Source of the DNA: Streptomyces alboniger
GTDB lineage: Bacteria; Actinomycetota; Actinomycetes; Streptomycetales; Streptomycetaceae
Direction of reading: 5' to 3'
NCBI RefSeq assembly: GCF_008704395.1
Contig: NZ_CP023695.1
Location: forward strand, 7,898,787-7,962,786
DNA: 64,000 nucleotides
Made by a program: the position numbers and the translations under genes. Of this stretch, positions 18,397-29,490 are shown one piece after another; within the stretch, counting starts at the first letter, position 1; every line of letters begins with the position of its first letter. The notes under the pieces were generated by a model that had not been told where the DNA came from, ran no database searches, and was given only the letters and a program-made list of their open reading frames with translations.

Positions 18397-19158
18397 TCAG
18401 GCGGGAAAGTCGATCAGGCCGACGGGTGGCAGTGTGGGCGTCTTGGATCCCCCTGAGGGTTCGATGGTGATGCCCATGCCGTTGGCCTGGTCGACCGTCC
18501 CGTCCATGAGGGTGATCTGGGTGCTCTGGTGCCGGTCGAGGAGCCCCGCGGGACGCATCGTGCCCTCGTCGTTGAACCACAGCTCGTAGACCTTGCCCTC
18601 GGGCGGTGCGTCGAGGCCGGAAACGGTGAAGACCGCGCGGTTCCGGCTCGCTGAGGTCACGACGACGCCGCGGGCACCGCCGGGCAGGGACGCGGTGTGA
18701 GTCCGCGCGTCACCGGCGGCCAGGACCTCGGCCACTTGATCGGTACTGGCCTCCGCCCGGTGTGCCTGCTCGCGGGCCTGCCGCGCTTCCTGATGCTGCC
18801 AGGTCGCCACACCGCCCAGGGACGCGGCGACCAGGCAGGCGGCCAGAGCCAACCGACGCAGCCGGAGCGAACCCTGAGGTGATCTCTGCGGCGCTTGCGC
18901 GACGGGCGTCTCCCGCACGGTGCGCGGCGGTTCCTGGCGGACGTGGGAGATCCGCCGAAGGACGGAGTCCTTGAGAGCGGGAGGCGGTGCGCCGCCGACG
19001 GCGAGCGCCAGCCGGCCCGCCGTGGACACGAACTCCGCCACCTCCTGACGGCACTCCGCGCACGTGGCCAGATGCGCCTCGAACGCGATGCGCTCGTCGT
19101 CGTCGAGGGCGTCGAGGGCGTAGGCACCGGCGAAGGTGTGCGGGTCGCTCACGCTCAT
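18397..19158 (-). CDS. rskA: Anti-sigma-K factor RskA-like protein
   Basis: 253 residues: an N-terminal zinc-associated anti-sigma domain with H28-x3-C32-x2-C35-type spacing in AFEAHLATCAECRQEVAEF, a membrane helix near 105-122 (LALAACLVAASLGGVATW) and an extracytoplasmic RskA domain ending GMGITIEPSGGSKTPTLPP. It should hold SigK at the membrane and release it on regulated proteolysis. Its ATG overlaps the sigK stop by four bases (ATGA), the usual co-translation arrangement. Confidence 0.9.
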   Translation of the reverse strand: MSVSDPHTFAGAYALDALDDDERIAFEAHLATCAECRQEVAEFVSTAGRLALAVGGAPPPALKDSVLRRISHVRQEPPRTVRETPVAQAPQRSPQGSLRLRRLALAACLVAASLGGVATWQHQEARQAREQAHRAEASTDQVAEVLAAGDARTHTASLPGGARGVVVTSASRNRAVFTVSGLDAPPEGKVYELWFNDEGTMRPAGLLDRHQSTQITLMDGTVDQANGMGITIEPSGGSKTPTLPPVGLIDFPA

Positions 19159-19739
19159 GTCGCCACCCCCAGGCAGTCACGGAGCCGGATGAGCCCGTCC
19201 CGCATGCGGGTCTTCACCGTGCCGAGCGACGCCGACAGGCGCTCGGCCACTTCGCGGTAGGTCAGGCCCTGGTAGTAGGCGAGGATGATCGACTCGCGCT
19301 GGAGTTCCGTGAGGGTCTTCAGGCAACGCACCACGTCCTCGCGTTCCTGGCGGGCTTCGACCTCCGCCTCGGTCACGTCGAACTCGGGCAGCTGTGCGCG
19401 CCGGGCCGCCCGCTCCTCGCGCGCGGCGGAAGCCACGACCGAGCGGACGCGGTCCACCGCTCTGCGATGTGCCAGCGTGAGCACCCAGTTCATCACTGAT
19501 CCCCGTTCCGGCCGGTAGTCGGCGGCATGACGCCACACCTCCACCAGCACCTCTTGCGTCACTTCCTCGGACTGCGCCGCGTCGCGCACCACCGCCCGCG
19601 CGATTCCGAAGACCGGGCCGGCCACTGATTCGTACAGCTGACCGAATGCCTGCTCGTCGCCGTCGACGATCTGTTTCATCAATGCGATCAGGTCAGGCTT
19701 GTCGTCAGGGTTGCCGCCGATGAACACCGTTCGCCTCAT
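19155..19739 (-). CDS. sigK: ECF sigma factor SigK
   Basis: 194 residues with sigma region 2 (FGQLYESVAGPVFGIARAVV, then AQSEEVTQEVLVEVWRHA) and region 4 (LTELQRESIILAYYQGLTYR, then EVAERLSASLGTVKTRMRDG). Its pairing with an RskA-type anti-sigma and divergence from a fasciclin lipoprotein and a molybdoprotein reproduce the mycobacterial SigK locus, where SigK drives mpt70/mpt83. The 233-base divergent gap (19740-19972) should hold promoters for both directions, possibly SigK-dependent; I could not assign -35/-10 boxes with certainty. Confidence 0.92.
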   Translation of the reverse strand: MRRTVFIGGNPDDKPDLIALMKQIVDGDEQAFGQLYESVAGPVFGIARAVVRDAAQSEEVTQEVLVEVWRHAADYRPERGSVMNWVLTLAHRRAVDRVRSVVASAAREERAARRAQLPEFDVTEAEVEARQEREDVVRCLKTLTELQRESIILAYYQGLTYREVAERLSASLGTVKTRMRDGLIRLRDCLGVAT

Positions 19740-19972
19740 GTCGACATCATGACCGACTCGCTACGTGCCATGTCCGCACGGTGGGAAATGGGGTGCCGCC
19801 CATGATTCGTTACCGGGGGCGAAAAGGATTGCTTTGCCGGTAGCGAGATCCGAACGCAAGAGGCGGACGGAGTATTCGTAGCCGCGGCCCTTTTGGATTG
19901 GTCGGAAAGAATTTCTCCCTCAAATGGGTGGAGGACCAATCCGCACCCGGCCACCGCTCCGGATGACCGGGT

Positions 19973-21661
<1,689 letters not shown>

Positions 21662-21754
21662 CCCAGGCCACCGCTGCGCCGCGCGCGATCAGCTGCACGA
21701 ACCACCACCTGAACCCATACGCAAGTCATCCGCCTGAATGATCAAGGAGCAGAA

Positions 21755-22414
21755 ATGAACGCCACCACCCGCCGTACCCGCCGTGGAGCCCTCGTTCTCG
21801 CCGCGGCGGCGATGCTGCCACTCGCCCTGACCGCCTGCTCTAGCGACGACGGGAAGGACGAAGCGTCCTCGGACACCAAGTCGTCCGCCGCGTCCGAGAA
21901 GGCCACAGACAGCGCTGCGAGCGACACGGACAGCGCCGACGAGCCGTTCGGCTCCGCATGCTCCTCCGTGCCCGACGACGGCGCCGGCTCCTTCGACGGC
22001 ATGGCCAAGGACCCGGTCGCCACGGCCGCCTCCAACAACCCGGACCTCTCCACGCTCGTGACCGCGGTCAAGAAGGCGGGCCTGGTCGACACCCTGAACA
22101 ACGCCAAGGACATCACCGTGTTCGCGCCGACCAACGACGCGTTCGCGAAGATCCCCAAGGCCGACCTGGACAAGGTCCTCAGCGACAAGGCCCAGCTCAC
22201 CAAGATCCTGACCTACCACGTGGTGGGCCAAAAGCTGGCACCCAAGGACCTGGAGAGCGGCTCGTTCGCGACGCTGGAGAAGTCCGAGCTGACGACGGCC
22301 GGATCCGGTGAGTCCTTCAGGGTCAACGACTCCGCCGAGGTGGTCTGCGGCAACGTCAAGACCGCCAACGCCAACGTCCACATCATCGACACCGTCCTCA
22401 TGCCGAAGATGTGA
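21755..22414 (+). CDS. Fasciclin-domain lipoprotein (MPT70/MPT83-like)
   Basis: 219 residues: a lipoprotein signal with lipobox LTAC (Cys about 28), a low-complexity Ser/Asp/Lys linker and a fasciclin domain (about 75-215) with TVFAPTNDAFAKIP, LTYHVVGQKL and VHIIDTVLMP. Mycobacterial homologues MPT70 and MPT83 are SigK targets, and this gene lies beside sigK/rskA, so control by SigK is likely. It is surface-attached and possibly adhesive or matrix-binding. AAGGAG lies about seven bases before ATG 21755. Confidence 0.9.
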   Translation: MNATTRRTRRGALVLAAAAMLPLALTACSSDDGKDEASSDTKSSAASEKATDSAASDTDSADEPFGSACSSVPDDGAGSFDGMAKDPVATAASNNPDLSTLVTAVKKAGLVDTLNNAKDITVFAPTNDAFAKIPKADLDKVLSDKAQLTKILTYHVVGQKLAPKDLESGSFATLEKSELTTAGSGESFRVNDSAEVVCGNVKTANANVHIIDTVLMPKM

Positions 22415-22481
22415 CGCCGGTAGTGACTGTGCATCAGCCAGGCCCAACCCTCCTGACCACAGGAGTCCGCCCTGACCGCCC

Positions 22482-23255
22482 ATGGAAGGGAACCAAACCC
22501 TCATGAAGATGGCTCTGTTGGGAACCAACTTCGGCCAGGCGCACGCCGCCGTCTACGCCGCCCGTGACGACGTCGAGGTGGTGATGGTCGGCCGCGACGC
22601 GGACAAGACCGCACGGGTGGCCGGACAGTTCGGGTTCGCCGTCGGCACGGACCTGGACGCGGCCTTCACGGACCCCTCCTTCGACTTGGTCGACGTATGT
22701 CTGCCCATCCCGCTGCACGCACCGACGGTGCGGCGCGTGCTGGAGGCCGGCAAGCACGTTCTGACCGAACTGCCCACGACCGGTTCCCTGGATGACGGCC
22801 GCAGAATCGTGGCGGCCGCCGAGTCGAGCGACCAGCACGTGTTCGTGGACATGCTCGAACGGTTCATTCCTGCCAACTAGGCCCTCACCGACGCCGTACA
22901 CGACGGTACCTACGGCCGACTCCAGGAGCTGCTGCTGGCACGCCGTCGCCCTGCTGTGGCCGGGTGCCTCACTCGGGCTGAAGCAGCTGCCGATGGAGGC
23001 CATGCACAGCGACCCGGACCTCATCACCCGCGCCCTCGGCGCACCGGACCAGGTGCACGTCACCGCGGTGGGACGCGACGCGGACGCTGGCGCGGTCGAG
23101 GCCGCCTCGGCCTTCGACGGCGCGATCGCCCGCAGCTCGGTCTCCTCACTGCGGCCCAAGCCGTGGGGCGCCCGCAGTGGGTTTCCCCGGCGAGCGCCCT
23201 GGCCGCGCTGGACCTGACCTGCCGAATCAACGAGCAGGTCAACCCGGCGAAGTGA
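22482..23255 (+). pseudogene. Gfo/Idh/MocA-type oxidoreductase, broken by a stop and frameshifts
   Basis: The N-terminal dinucleotide-binding part is normal (MKMALLGTNFGQAHAAVYAA, then VDVCLPIPLHAPTVRRVLEA and GKHVLTELP), but the frame ends at TAG 22878-22880 where relatives continue PANQALTDAV; CAG to TAG would explain it. Further family sequence follows in another frame (ALLWPGASLGLKQLPMEAMH, LGAPDQVHV), and the C-terminal ASALAALDLTCRINEQVNP is in yet another. At least three lesions, so a true pseudogene. Confidence 0.75.
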
Positions 23256-23592
23256 CCCTCCAGCGCTGCCGCCGAACCGCCTTGACCGCGCGGCAAGAAG
23301 GCCCCAGACAGCCACCCACAACAACACGGCGTGTCTGGAGGGAAGTCGGTCAGCACGACCGAACATCTGTCGCTTGCCCGCGGCGAGGGTGTGAAGGCTC
23401 GGCAGGCCGTCCTACCGGACGGCCGGAAGGAACGGAAGCCCTGGTGAGAGCAGCAGCTCCCGACCTCGGTCCGGTCAGGAGGCCGCGACCGGCAGTGAGC
23501 GCGACCTCTGTCATCCGAGCTGCCATTACACTGCGCCAAGCGCGGCGTCACAGGTCACGCAGCAACTGGCCGAAAGTCGAACGGGGAACGGC
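23256..23592. other. Intergenic, no gene seen
   Basis: 337 bases between the broken oxidoreductase and the membrane protein. No frame has a start, ribosome binding site and recognisable product. It presumably contains the promoter of the downstream gene. Confidence 0.4.
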
Positions 23593-24561
23593 ATGGCTAC
23601 GGGTGGATGGGGGCCGGGCAACGGCCCGGGTCAGCCTGGCGGCAACGGACCGGGAGGCCAGGGCGGCTGGGGCGCTCCTTACGGACCACCGCCGGGTGGA
23701 CCGTACGGTCCGCCACCACCGCATCCGGCCCCGCACCCGAGCCCGCCTCCGTACCCCTACGCCCCCCAGCCCACGAGGCCCGCCGTCCGGCGTTCCCGAG
23801 GCTGCCTGTCGTACTTCTCACTCTTCGGGCTCGTCTCCGCGATCCTGCGCTCCGCGCATCGCGTCGCCATCAGGCTCTTCGCGCAGGAGGGTGAGGGCCG
23901 AATAGTGGACCGCGCCGTGGACCGCGTCCAGTTGGCCCGCACGGTGCTCGGTGCCGTAGCCACCATCGCCCTGATCCTCGCCTACAACGTGGACCGGAAC
24001 CGCTTGGAGGACGCGGCGTGGAGCGGCGTCGCCAACCTCATCGTCGCCCCGCTCGTGCTGCTCATCGCCGGGCCTCTGGTCATCCTCGGATTCATCCACT
24101 ACGCGCCTTCGTCCCTGCGCCCGCATCTGCGCTCCCGGCTGCGCGCTCCGCTCAAGGCGGTCGGCTGGTACGTACTGACGTTGGTCGTCATCAGCGGAAT
24201 CCTCGTCCTTACGGCGCGGACCCTCGACGCCAACGACGGGAGGAGCTGGTGGGAATACGTACTGGGCGTCGCCGCGATCATCGTGATCGTGTGGGGTTTT
24301 CCCTTCTTCTTCATGGCGTCGCTGTACTCGGCCCGCAGCGCCTTCAACAGCGCCCAAATCCACCCGCTGCTGCCGCCCATCCTCACCCTGGCGCTGGTAT
24401 GGGTGTTCGCGGTCTTCAACCTGCTCGCCGACGGTATGCCGGGGGGCCCGCCGGTCGTCCAGTTCTGCTTTATGCTGGGCGGGCCGCTGTCGGTGACAGC
24501 CGTCTCGCTGTGGGAACTGCGACGAATGAGGACCCGTTTCGGCGTCACCCTGCGCGCCTGA
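23593..24561 (+). CDS. Integral membrane protein with Gly/Pro-rich N-terminus
   Basis: 322 residues. The first 60 are a Gly/Pro/Tyr-rich cytosolic tail (GPYGPPPPHPAPHPSPPPYP), a common Streptomyces extension. About six membrane helices follow, including LVVISGILVLTARTL and YVLGVAAIIVIVWGFPFFFM, with a short charged C-terminus. No enzymatic motif. ATG 23593 follows a GGGGAA motif. Function unknown. Confidence 0.75.
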   Translation: MATGGWGPGNGPGQPGGNGPGGQGGWGAPYGPPPGGPYGPPPPHPAPHPSPPPYPYAPQPTRPAVRRSRGCLSYFSLFGLVSAILRSAHRVAIRLFAQEGEGRIVDRAVDRVQLARTVLGAVATIALILAYNVDRNRLEDAAWSGVANLIVAPLVLLIAGPLVILGFIHYAPSSLRPHLRSRLRAPLKAVGWYVLTLVVISGILVLTARTLDANDGRSWWEYVLGVAAIIVIVWGFPFFFMASLYSARSAFNSAQIHPLLPPILTLALVWVFAVFNLLADGMPGGPPVVQFCFMLGGPLSVTAVSLWELRRMRTRFGVTLRA

Positions 24562-24628
24562 CTCGGCTCCGCCGGGCCCCGCTCCCAGGGGAATCGCCCT
24601 TGACCGGGATGGTGGTGCCGCGCGTCGC

Positions 24629-25474
24629 CTACTTCAGCCCGAGAGCAACGATCAAGCCGGCTATCAGCACTGCCGCAAGCGTTGTCTGGAGCAAGGTCAG
24701 GAGCTGCTGGGTACCGTCCCGTCGTAACGTGCTGCGCACATGCTCCCACGCGGTCGGTTCCAGGCCCTTTACGATGAACAGATCATGGCCAAGTGCGGAC
24801 ACCACCCCGGCCGGCGACGAGGAGTCATCAGCCGTTCCTATCCATGACTTGGACAGCATCATTTCCACGTCCGGGATCAGATTCGAGACCCCATCTTCCT
24901 CCAAGGCCCTTCTGCAATAGCCGCAGAGATACGAGGACATCACCTTCTGACGGACGTCGCTCAATACAGGAGTGACATCACCCACGCAGCCCTTCGTTCC
25001 CAGGTGTACTGAGCCTCTCAAGCGAGGGGAGACAGCGGCGATCGCTTCTCGCACCGTGAGCGTCAGCACAAACTCCAGGATCGACGGCGGGGCCATCCAC
25101 CTCTGCCAGTTGCCGAGGGCGATGATCGAGACACCGCTGTGCCGCAACGAATAGAAGTTGTCAGCCAGCGTCGCCTTCGTCAGCAGCACCAGGCGATCGG
25201 GCGGCTCCTCCTCCTTCGTCCGGAAGGCGCTCGACAGGGCCATGAAGCGACGCCGCATGCCCTGCCGGAATGCCTCACACTCCGTTCGCACGACCTCTCG
25301 GTCGAGGAGCTCGCCTCGTGTGAGCATCCGAATGAGGGGGTCCGTCGGGTCGGGGGACAGGAACTCGAACTCGAAACCGCTCTGCAAGGTATTGAGATGC
25401 AAGATCAAGTACCGGAGTGCCGCGTCGTTGCCATCGTCGATGGCGGAGACGATCCCTATCCGCTTTCGTCCCAC
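24629..25474 (-). CDS. Hypothetical protein with Cys motif and C-terminal membrane helix
   Basis: I start at GTG 25474, directly after GGGAGGGG, giving 281 residues (a longer frame reaches 25612). The soluble part begins RKRIGIVSAIDDGNDAALRY. A central TKGCVGDVTPVLSDV segment leads to YLCGYCRRAL, so GC...CxxC may form a small zinc site. The C-terminus is a single hydrophobic helix (LLQTTLAAVLIAGLIVALGL) with two residues after it, a tail anchor. The layout suggests a cytosolic sensor or effector held at the membrane. No family assigned with confidence. Confidence 0.65.
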   Translation of the reverse strand: MGRKRIGIVSAIDDGNDAALRYLILHLNTLQSGFEFEFLSPDPTDPLIRMLTRGELLDREVVRTECEAFRQGMRRRFMALSSAFRTKEEEPPDRLVLLTKATLADNFYSLRHSGVSIIALGNWQRWMAPPSILEFVLTLTVREAIAAVSPRLRGSVHLGTKGCVGDVTPVLSDVRQKVMSSYLCGYCRRALEEDGVSNLIPDVEMMLSKSWIGTADDSSSPAGVVSALGHDLFIVKGLEPTAWEHVRSTLRRDGTQQLLTLLQTTLAAVLIAGLIVALGLK

Positions 25475-26009
25475 AGAGCCCCTCCCGCTCCCGTTCCGGC
25501 ATGACCTTACAACCCAGGAACCCGCCTTCAACATCAAAATCCCATTGTGCCCCCATGCGACCAACTGCTTCTGTGGGGAGAGGCGTTGGTCGGTGAGAAG
25601 TCGACCCCACACTGGGGACGAATAGCCCTGCGAGTTCGCGCCTCCGCCGTACGACAGCGCAGTCGCCTCTCACCCGGCCGCTGACGTCCCACCAAGTCCC
25701 GCGAACAGCGCCGCCCCACGATGACGTACGTGAAGGTAGGTGCTGTGCGCTCCTGTGAGGTCGCCCCCACGCGGACACAGTCCTCACCGGGCACCCGAGG
25801 CGGGTCCGAGGGCCCAGGCCGGCCTGTGACAGGTGACTCAGACGCCAAGGCCACGCCGAGCGCGGTCTCGGCCTGGGCATAGGGGGATCCTGCCCGCCCG
25901 TGGACGAAGCCGAGCGGCAGACGCCGAGGGAGCGGCTGCCAGGCGCACGTGACGGGCGGTACGAAACGGCGTTCGGGGGGCTCTGGCGCTGAAGTGTGGT
26001 GAGAGGCTC
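25475..26009. other. Intergenic, no gene seen
   Basis: 535 bases with only antisense-type frames and no recognisable product. Less GC-rich bases near 25500-25570 could hold the promoter of the minus-strand gene. GAGAGG at about 25999-26005 is the ribosome binding site for the next gene. Confidence 0.4.
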
Positions 26010-27269
26010 ATGATCGGGAACGTGAATGTCATGCCGGACGTATCAGCACCCGTGATCAAACTGGTGCGGCGGACCACCGAGCCCGTCGCGGCGCAGACCC
26101 TGCGTTCCACGGCCGCGGCCGTGATCTCCTTCAGCGCCGCCTTGATGGTCCTGCCCGCGCAACCCGCTCCCCTGACGGCCCCGCTCACCGCGCTCCTGGT
26201 CGTCCAGGTCACCCTGTACGCGACCCTGACCACCGGTATCCGGCGCGTGAACTCCGTCATCGTCGGCGTCCTCATCGCCATTGGCTTCACCGCCCTGGTC
26301 GGGCTGACCTGGTGGAGCCTGGGCCTGACGATCTTCACCTCGCTGATCATCGGCCGCTTCGTACGGGTGAATGAATTCGTGCCCGAGGTGGCGATCAGCG
26401 CGATGCTGGTCCTGGGCGTCTCCCAGGCCACATCGGCGGCCTGGCACCGGGTCCTGGAAACGCTGATCGGCGCTGGGGTGGGCCTGCTGTTCAACCTGCT
26501 GTTCGCACCGCCGGTGTGGACGCAGTCTGCGGGGATGTCCATCGACGGGTTGGCGCGCGGGATGGGCCGGATGTTCCGCACCATGGGCACCGAGATCGCC
26601 GGAGGCAACCTCCCCTTCCCGCACGCGGCCGCCAGGCTGCACGAGGCACGGCGACTGGACCACGACATCGTGGAGGTCGACGCCTCTCTGCGGCAGGCCG
26701 AGGAGAGCCTGCGGATGAACCCGCGCGTACGGCAGGGACTGCTGTCCCGGGTGGTGCTGCGGACAGGGCTGGACACCCTGGAGATCTGCGCGGTGGTGTT
26801 GCGTGTGCTGACCCGAAGTCTGACTGACCTGGCGAAGTTCCGTACGGACGAGCCGCTGTTCCCGCCGGACGTGTCCGCCGGTCTTGAGCAACTGTTCGAG
26901 CAGGTGGCCGACGCCATCGAGAGCTTCGCCCGGCTGATCACCACCCAGGTGGCCGCCAACGCGGAGCAGGCCGAGGAGCGGCTGACCGACGCCCTGGCCG
27001 CGAGCCGGGCCACCCGCGACCGGGTCGCCGAGATGCTGCTGGAAGACGTGCAGGAGCACCCCAGGCAGTGGCAGCTGCACGGCGCGCTGCTCGCCGAGAT
27101 CGACCGGATCCTCGACGAACTGGACCTCGACAAGCGCACCGAGCGCCTCATACAGGAGCTGGACCGCCGCTCGGCGGAGCTCAATGAACGCCATCCGCGG
27201 CTCGCGGCGCTGCGCCGCCGACTGCGCGGCGAGAGCGGCACTGAGCGGCAGCCGGCCGTGGAGACGTGA
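26010..27269 (+). CDS. FUSC / aromatic acid exporter-type membrane protein
   Basis: 419 residues. The N-terminal 160 or so hold six hydrophobic segments (AAAVISFSAALMVLPAQPAP; TALLVVQVTLYATLTTGIRR, VNSVIVGVLIAIGFTALVGL and further), with the GAGVGLLFNLLFAPP turn typical of FUSC/ArAE proteins. The rest is a long cytosolic helical domain (RLHEARRLDHDIVEVDASLR and the EQAEERLTDALAASRATRD region). The family exports aromatic acids or unknown solutes. Single gene with GAGAGG before ATG. Confidence 0.82.
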   Translation: MIGNVNVMPDVSAPVIKLVRRTTEPVAAQTLRSTAAAVISFSAALMVLPAQPAPLTAPLTALLVVQVTLYATLTTGIRRVNSVIVGVLIAIGFTALVGLTWWSLGLTIFTSLIIGRFVRVNEFVPEVAISAMLVLGVSQATSAAWHRVLETLIGAGVGLLFNLLFAPPVWTQSAGMSIDGLARGMGRMFRTMGTEIAGGNLPFPHAAARLHEARRLDHDIVEVDASLRQAEESLRMNPRVRQGLLSRVVLRTGLDTLEICAVVLRVLTRSLTDLAKFRTDEPLFPPDVSAGLEQLFEQVADAIESFARLITTQVAANAEQAEERLTDALAASRATRDRVAEMLLEDVQEHPRQWQLHGALLAEIDRILDELDLDKRTERLIQELDRRSAELNERHPRLAALRRRLRGESGTERQPAVET

Positions 27270-27552
27270 GACCCCGCTGCTGTTCTTTCCGGCTCTGAAC
27301 TCGGCCATCGTCGCGGAGAACTGGCCCAAGTAGCGTTCGGCAGGGGAGAGGCGCCGTTCATCATCCCGCGATCCGTTCGGCCAAACGCCCTCGTGTTGCG
27401 GACAACGCGGTACGTCGACGCCACCGTCACCCAGCTCCGCCGGCCTCCCGGCCGCCGACACCCTGCATCCACTGCGCGACCCGGCATCTGCCCCCGGCCT
27501 CGGGCCCGACGCCCCGGCCCCCTCCCATGCGTGTCCGTCCGGATAGCTCGCC

Positions 27553-28330
27553 GTCAGCCAGGCTCCGGGGCCGCCACCCCGTTGGCGGGCGCCGCGGCGG
27601 ACGCGGTGTCGGCGATGAGGGTGACGATGTCCTGGAGGACGGACTCGCTCTCGGTGACTTCGATGATGGGGGCGCCGTGGTCGACTGCCTGGTCGCGCGG
27701 CCAGGTCTGGATGAGGCGGATGTTGTCGAACTCGCGGAGGTAGCGCTCTTCGACGCGGGATCAGGTTTCACGGCCGACCCGGCCCGCAGGGCCGAGCTGA
27801 AGAACAGGGGCATGGCCCAGGTTCTTCGGGGGTCGGGCAGGGGGAGGGGACGACGTGGAAGCTGGAGGTGTGCAGAGCGGGAAGCAGATCCTGTGGAACC
27901 GCGGCGCGCAGGACTTCACGGACGGTGTCGGTGGAGATGACCCGAGTCATGCGCAACCGTACGGCCAGTTGGCTCGCGATCGTGGACTTGCCCACCCCGG
28001 TGACGCCGCCCGGCAGGACGATCAGCGCTGCCTGGAGGTTGTCGACGTACTGCCACCGCCGGTAGCGAAGCGCGTGTTGTTCGTCGATCTCGCTCAGGAC
28101 CGCGCATGCCAGATCGCGCAGTGTGCGGGTCGCAACGAGGGAGTGTGCTTGCGCGGTCAGCCGCTCGTGCACGCGTCGGGCGGCGGCGAACGCCTCGCCG
28201 GGAGTATTCCGGCGGTCATGAACGAAGAGGCGAGCAGGCCTTCGGAGAAGGGCAGACGTTGGGAGCCGGTGTGGATCTCGATGCGCGGCGTGGTGCAGCC
28301 CGACCCCGGCCAAGGCCAGGGCCCCAGGCC
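27553..28330 (-). pseudogene. 2-phosphoglycerate kinase-like pseudogene (frameshifts, internal deletion)
   Basis: Three frames together spell a 2-phosphoglycerate kinase relative. The N-terminus RIEIHTGSQRLPFSEGLLAS is in one frame. After a shift near 28205 comes PGEAFAAARRVHERLTAQ and the P-loop GGVTGVGKSTIASQLA with VISTDTVREVLRAA. After LHTSSF the middle of the protein is missing, and the C-terminus resumes in another frame as RVEERYLREFDNIRLIQTWP, ending at TGA 27553. The kinase core is interrupted, so it is dead. It lies opposite the FUSC gene. Confidence 0.7.
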
Positions 28331-28487
28331 GTGAACGCTGTGCTAACGCTGTCCGGTACCTCTGCTGCAGAAAAGTGGCTGGAACGGCCAATTCCGCCCC
28401 ACAGACACCACATGGGGCTCTGAACTGCGGCGTTGAGGAAGAGAGACACCTACTTACGGGACCGAGGTTGGCGCGTACGCTGCGGTC

Positions 28488-29186
28488 ATGGATGACCCCG
28501 TGCTCACCGCCCGCGAACTGGTGCGGGACCGATTTCCCGCTGCCCGGGCTGCCTTCCTCGCCGGCAGCGTGCTGACCGACCGCCGGACGCCCACGTCTGA
28601 TCTGGACATCGTGGTCCTCTTGGACGGACCGCCCGCCCCCCTTCGGGAGAACCTGGTATATCGCGGCTGGCCGGTGGAGCTGTTCGTGCAAACAGAGGCC
28701 ATCTGGCACAGTTTCGCCGACCAGGAGACCGCGTACCGGCGTTCGCCGCTGCTGGCCATGTGTGCTGACGGCATGCTCCTGTTAGACACGGATGGGCTGG
28801 GCGCTTCGCTCCAGGACGAGGCGCGAAGGCGTTGGGCTGCGGGCCCGCCCCTGCTCTCGGACCGTGAGCGTGACTACCAGCGGTACGTCCTGACGGACTT
28901 GCTCGATGACCTGCGTGGCTGTGCGGACCCTGCGGAGCGGGTGTACTTGGTCTCGCAGATGTTGCAGTGTGCCTCGGAGCTGGTCCTGCTGGTCAGCGGG
29001 CACTGGCTCGGCGGCGGCAAGTGGTTGTCGCGGCGGCTGGCTGCGGCCGACCCCGGGGTCCACCGCGCGTTGTCCGAAGCTGCCGCGCAGGCGATCGCCG
29101 GGGACGCCAAGGTCTTCGCCGAGGTCGTGGCCGAGGTGCTGGACAAGTCTGGCGGCCCCCTGTGGGACGGGTATGCCATCCGGTGA
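28488..29186 (+). CDS. MNT/Pol-beta-type nucleotidyltransferase
   Basis: 232 residues. The active-site signature is complete: AFLAGSVLTDRRTPTSDLDI followed by VVLLDGPP, a GS motif then Asp-x-Asp, as in kanamycin/MNT-type nucleotidyltransferases. The C-terminal half is helical (LVSQMLQCASELVLLVSGHW). Such proteins modify small molecules, tRNA or toxins with nucleotides; the substrate is unknown. There is a TTA leucine codon (MLLLDTD), so translation may depend on bldA tRNA. Confidence 0.8.
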   Translation: MDDPVLTARELVRDRFPAARAAFLAGSVLTDRRTPTSDLDIVVLLDGPPAPLRENLVYRGWPVELFVQTEAIWHSFADQETAYRRSPLLAMCADGMLLLDTDGLGASLQDEARRRWAAGPPLLSDRERDYQRYVLTDLLDDLRGCADPAERVYLVSQMLQCASELVLLVSGHWLGGGKWLSRRLAAADPGVHRALSEAAAQAIAGDAKVFAEVVAEVLDKSGGPLWDGYAIR

Positions 29187-29200
29187 GTCAGTTGGGCGCG

Positions 29201-29389
29201 ATGCCCGAGGAGTACCTGGAGGGCCGCACGACCGGCCCGGTGACATGGCTGCGCACACCCAAGAACCTGGACCGGTTCGCCGCCCTTATCCGCGCCGCCG
29301 ACACTCGCCGCCGCGTCATGGAGGACCCAAAGGCCAGGGCCTCCGGCCGTGAATGCTGTGCGGGTCGCACGGCGGGATGGATGACGTAG
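29201..29389 (+). CDS. Short hypothetical ORF
   Basis: 62 codons starting MPEEYLEGRTTGPVTWLRTP, with good codon use through RFAALIRAADTRRRVMEDPK and then a poorer tail. It may be the N-terminus of a truncated gene. No recognisable family. It begins 15 bases after the nucleotidyltransferase stop. Confidence 0.3.
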   Translation: MPEEYLEGRTTGPVTWLRTPKNLDRFAALIRAADTRRRVMEDPKARASGRECCAGRTAGWMT

Positions 29390-29490
29390 TCGCCGCGCCA
29401 GGCGCCGGGACGCGACCGGCCGCGCACTCCCGAAGTCACCCGGGGGCGGGGGGGAGTGCCGGGGACCGCCTCCTCAAGCACGGAGGCCCC

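Noticed and set aside
21662..21754. SigK promoter before the fasciclin gene
   Set aside because: CCACCT and CTGAAT words exist, but their spacing (about 23 bases) does not suit a -35/-10 pair; not claimed.
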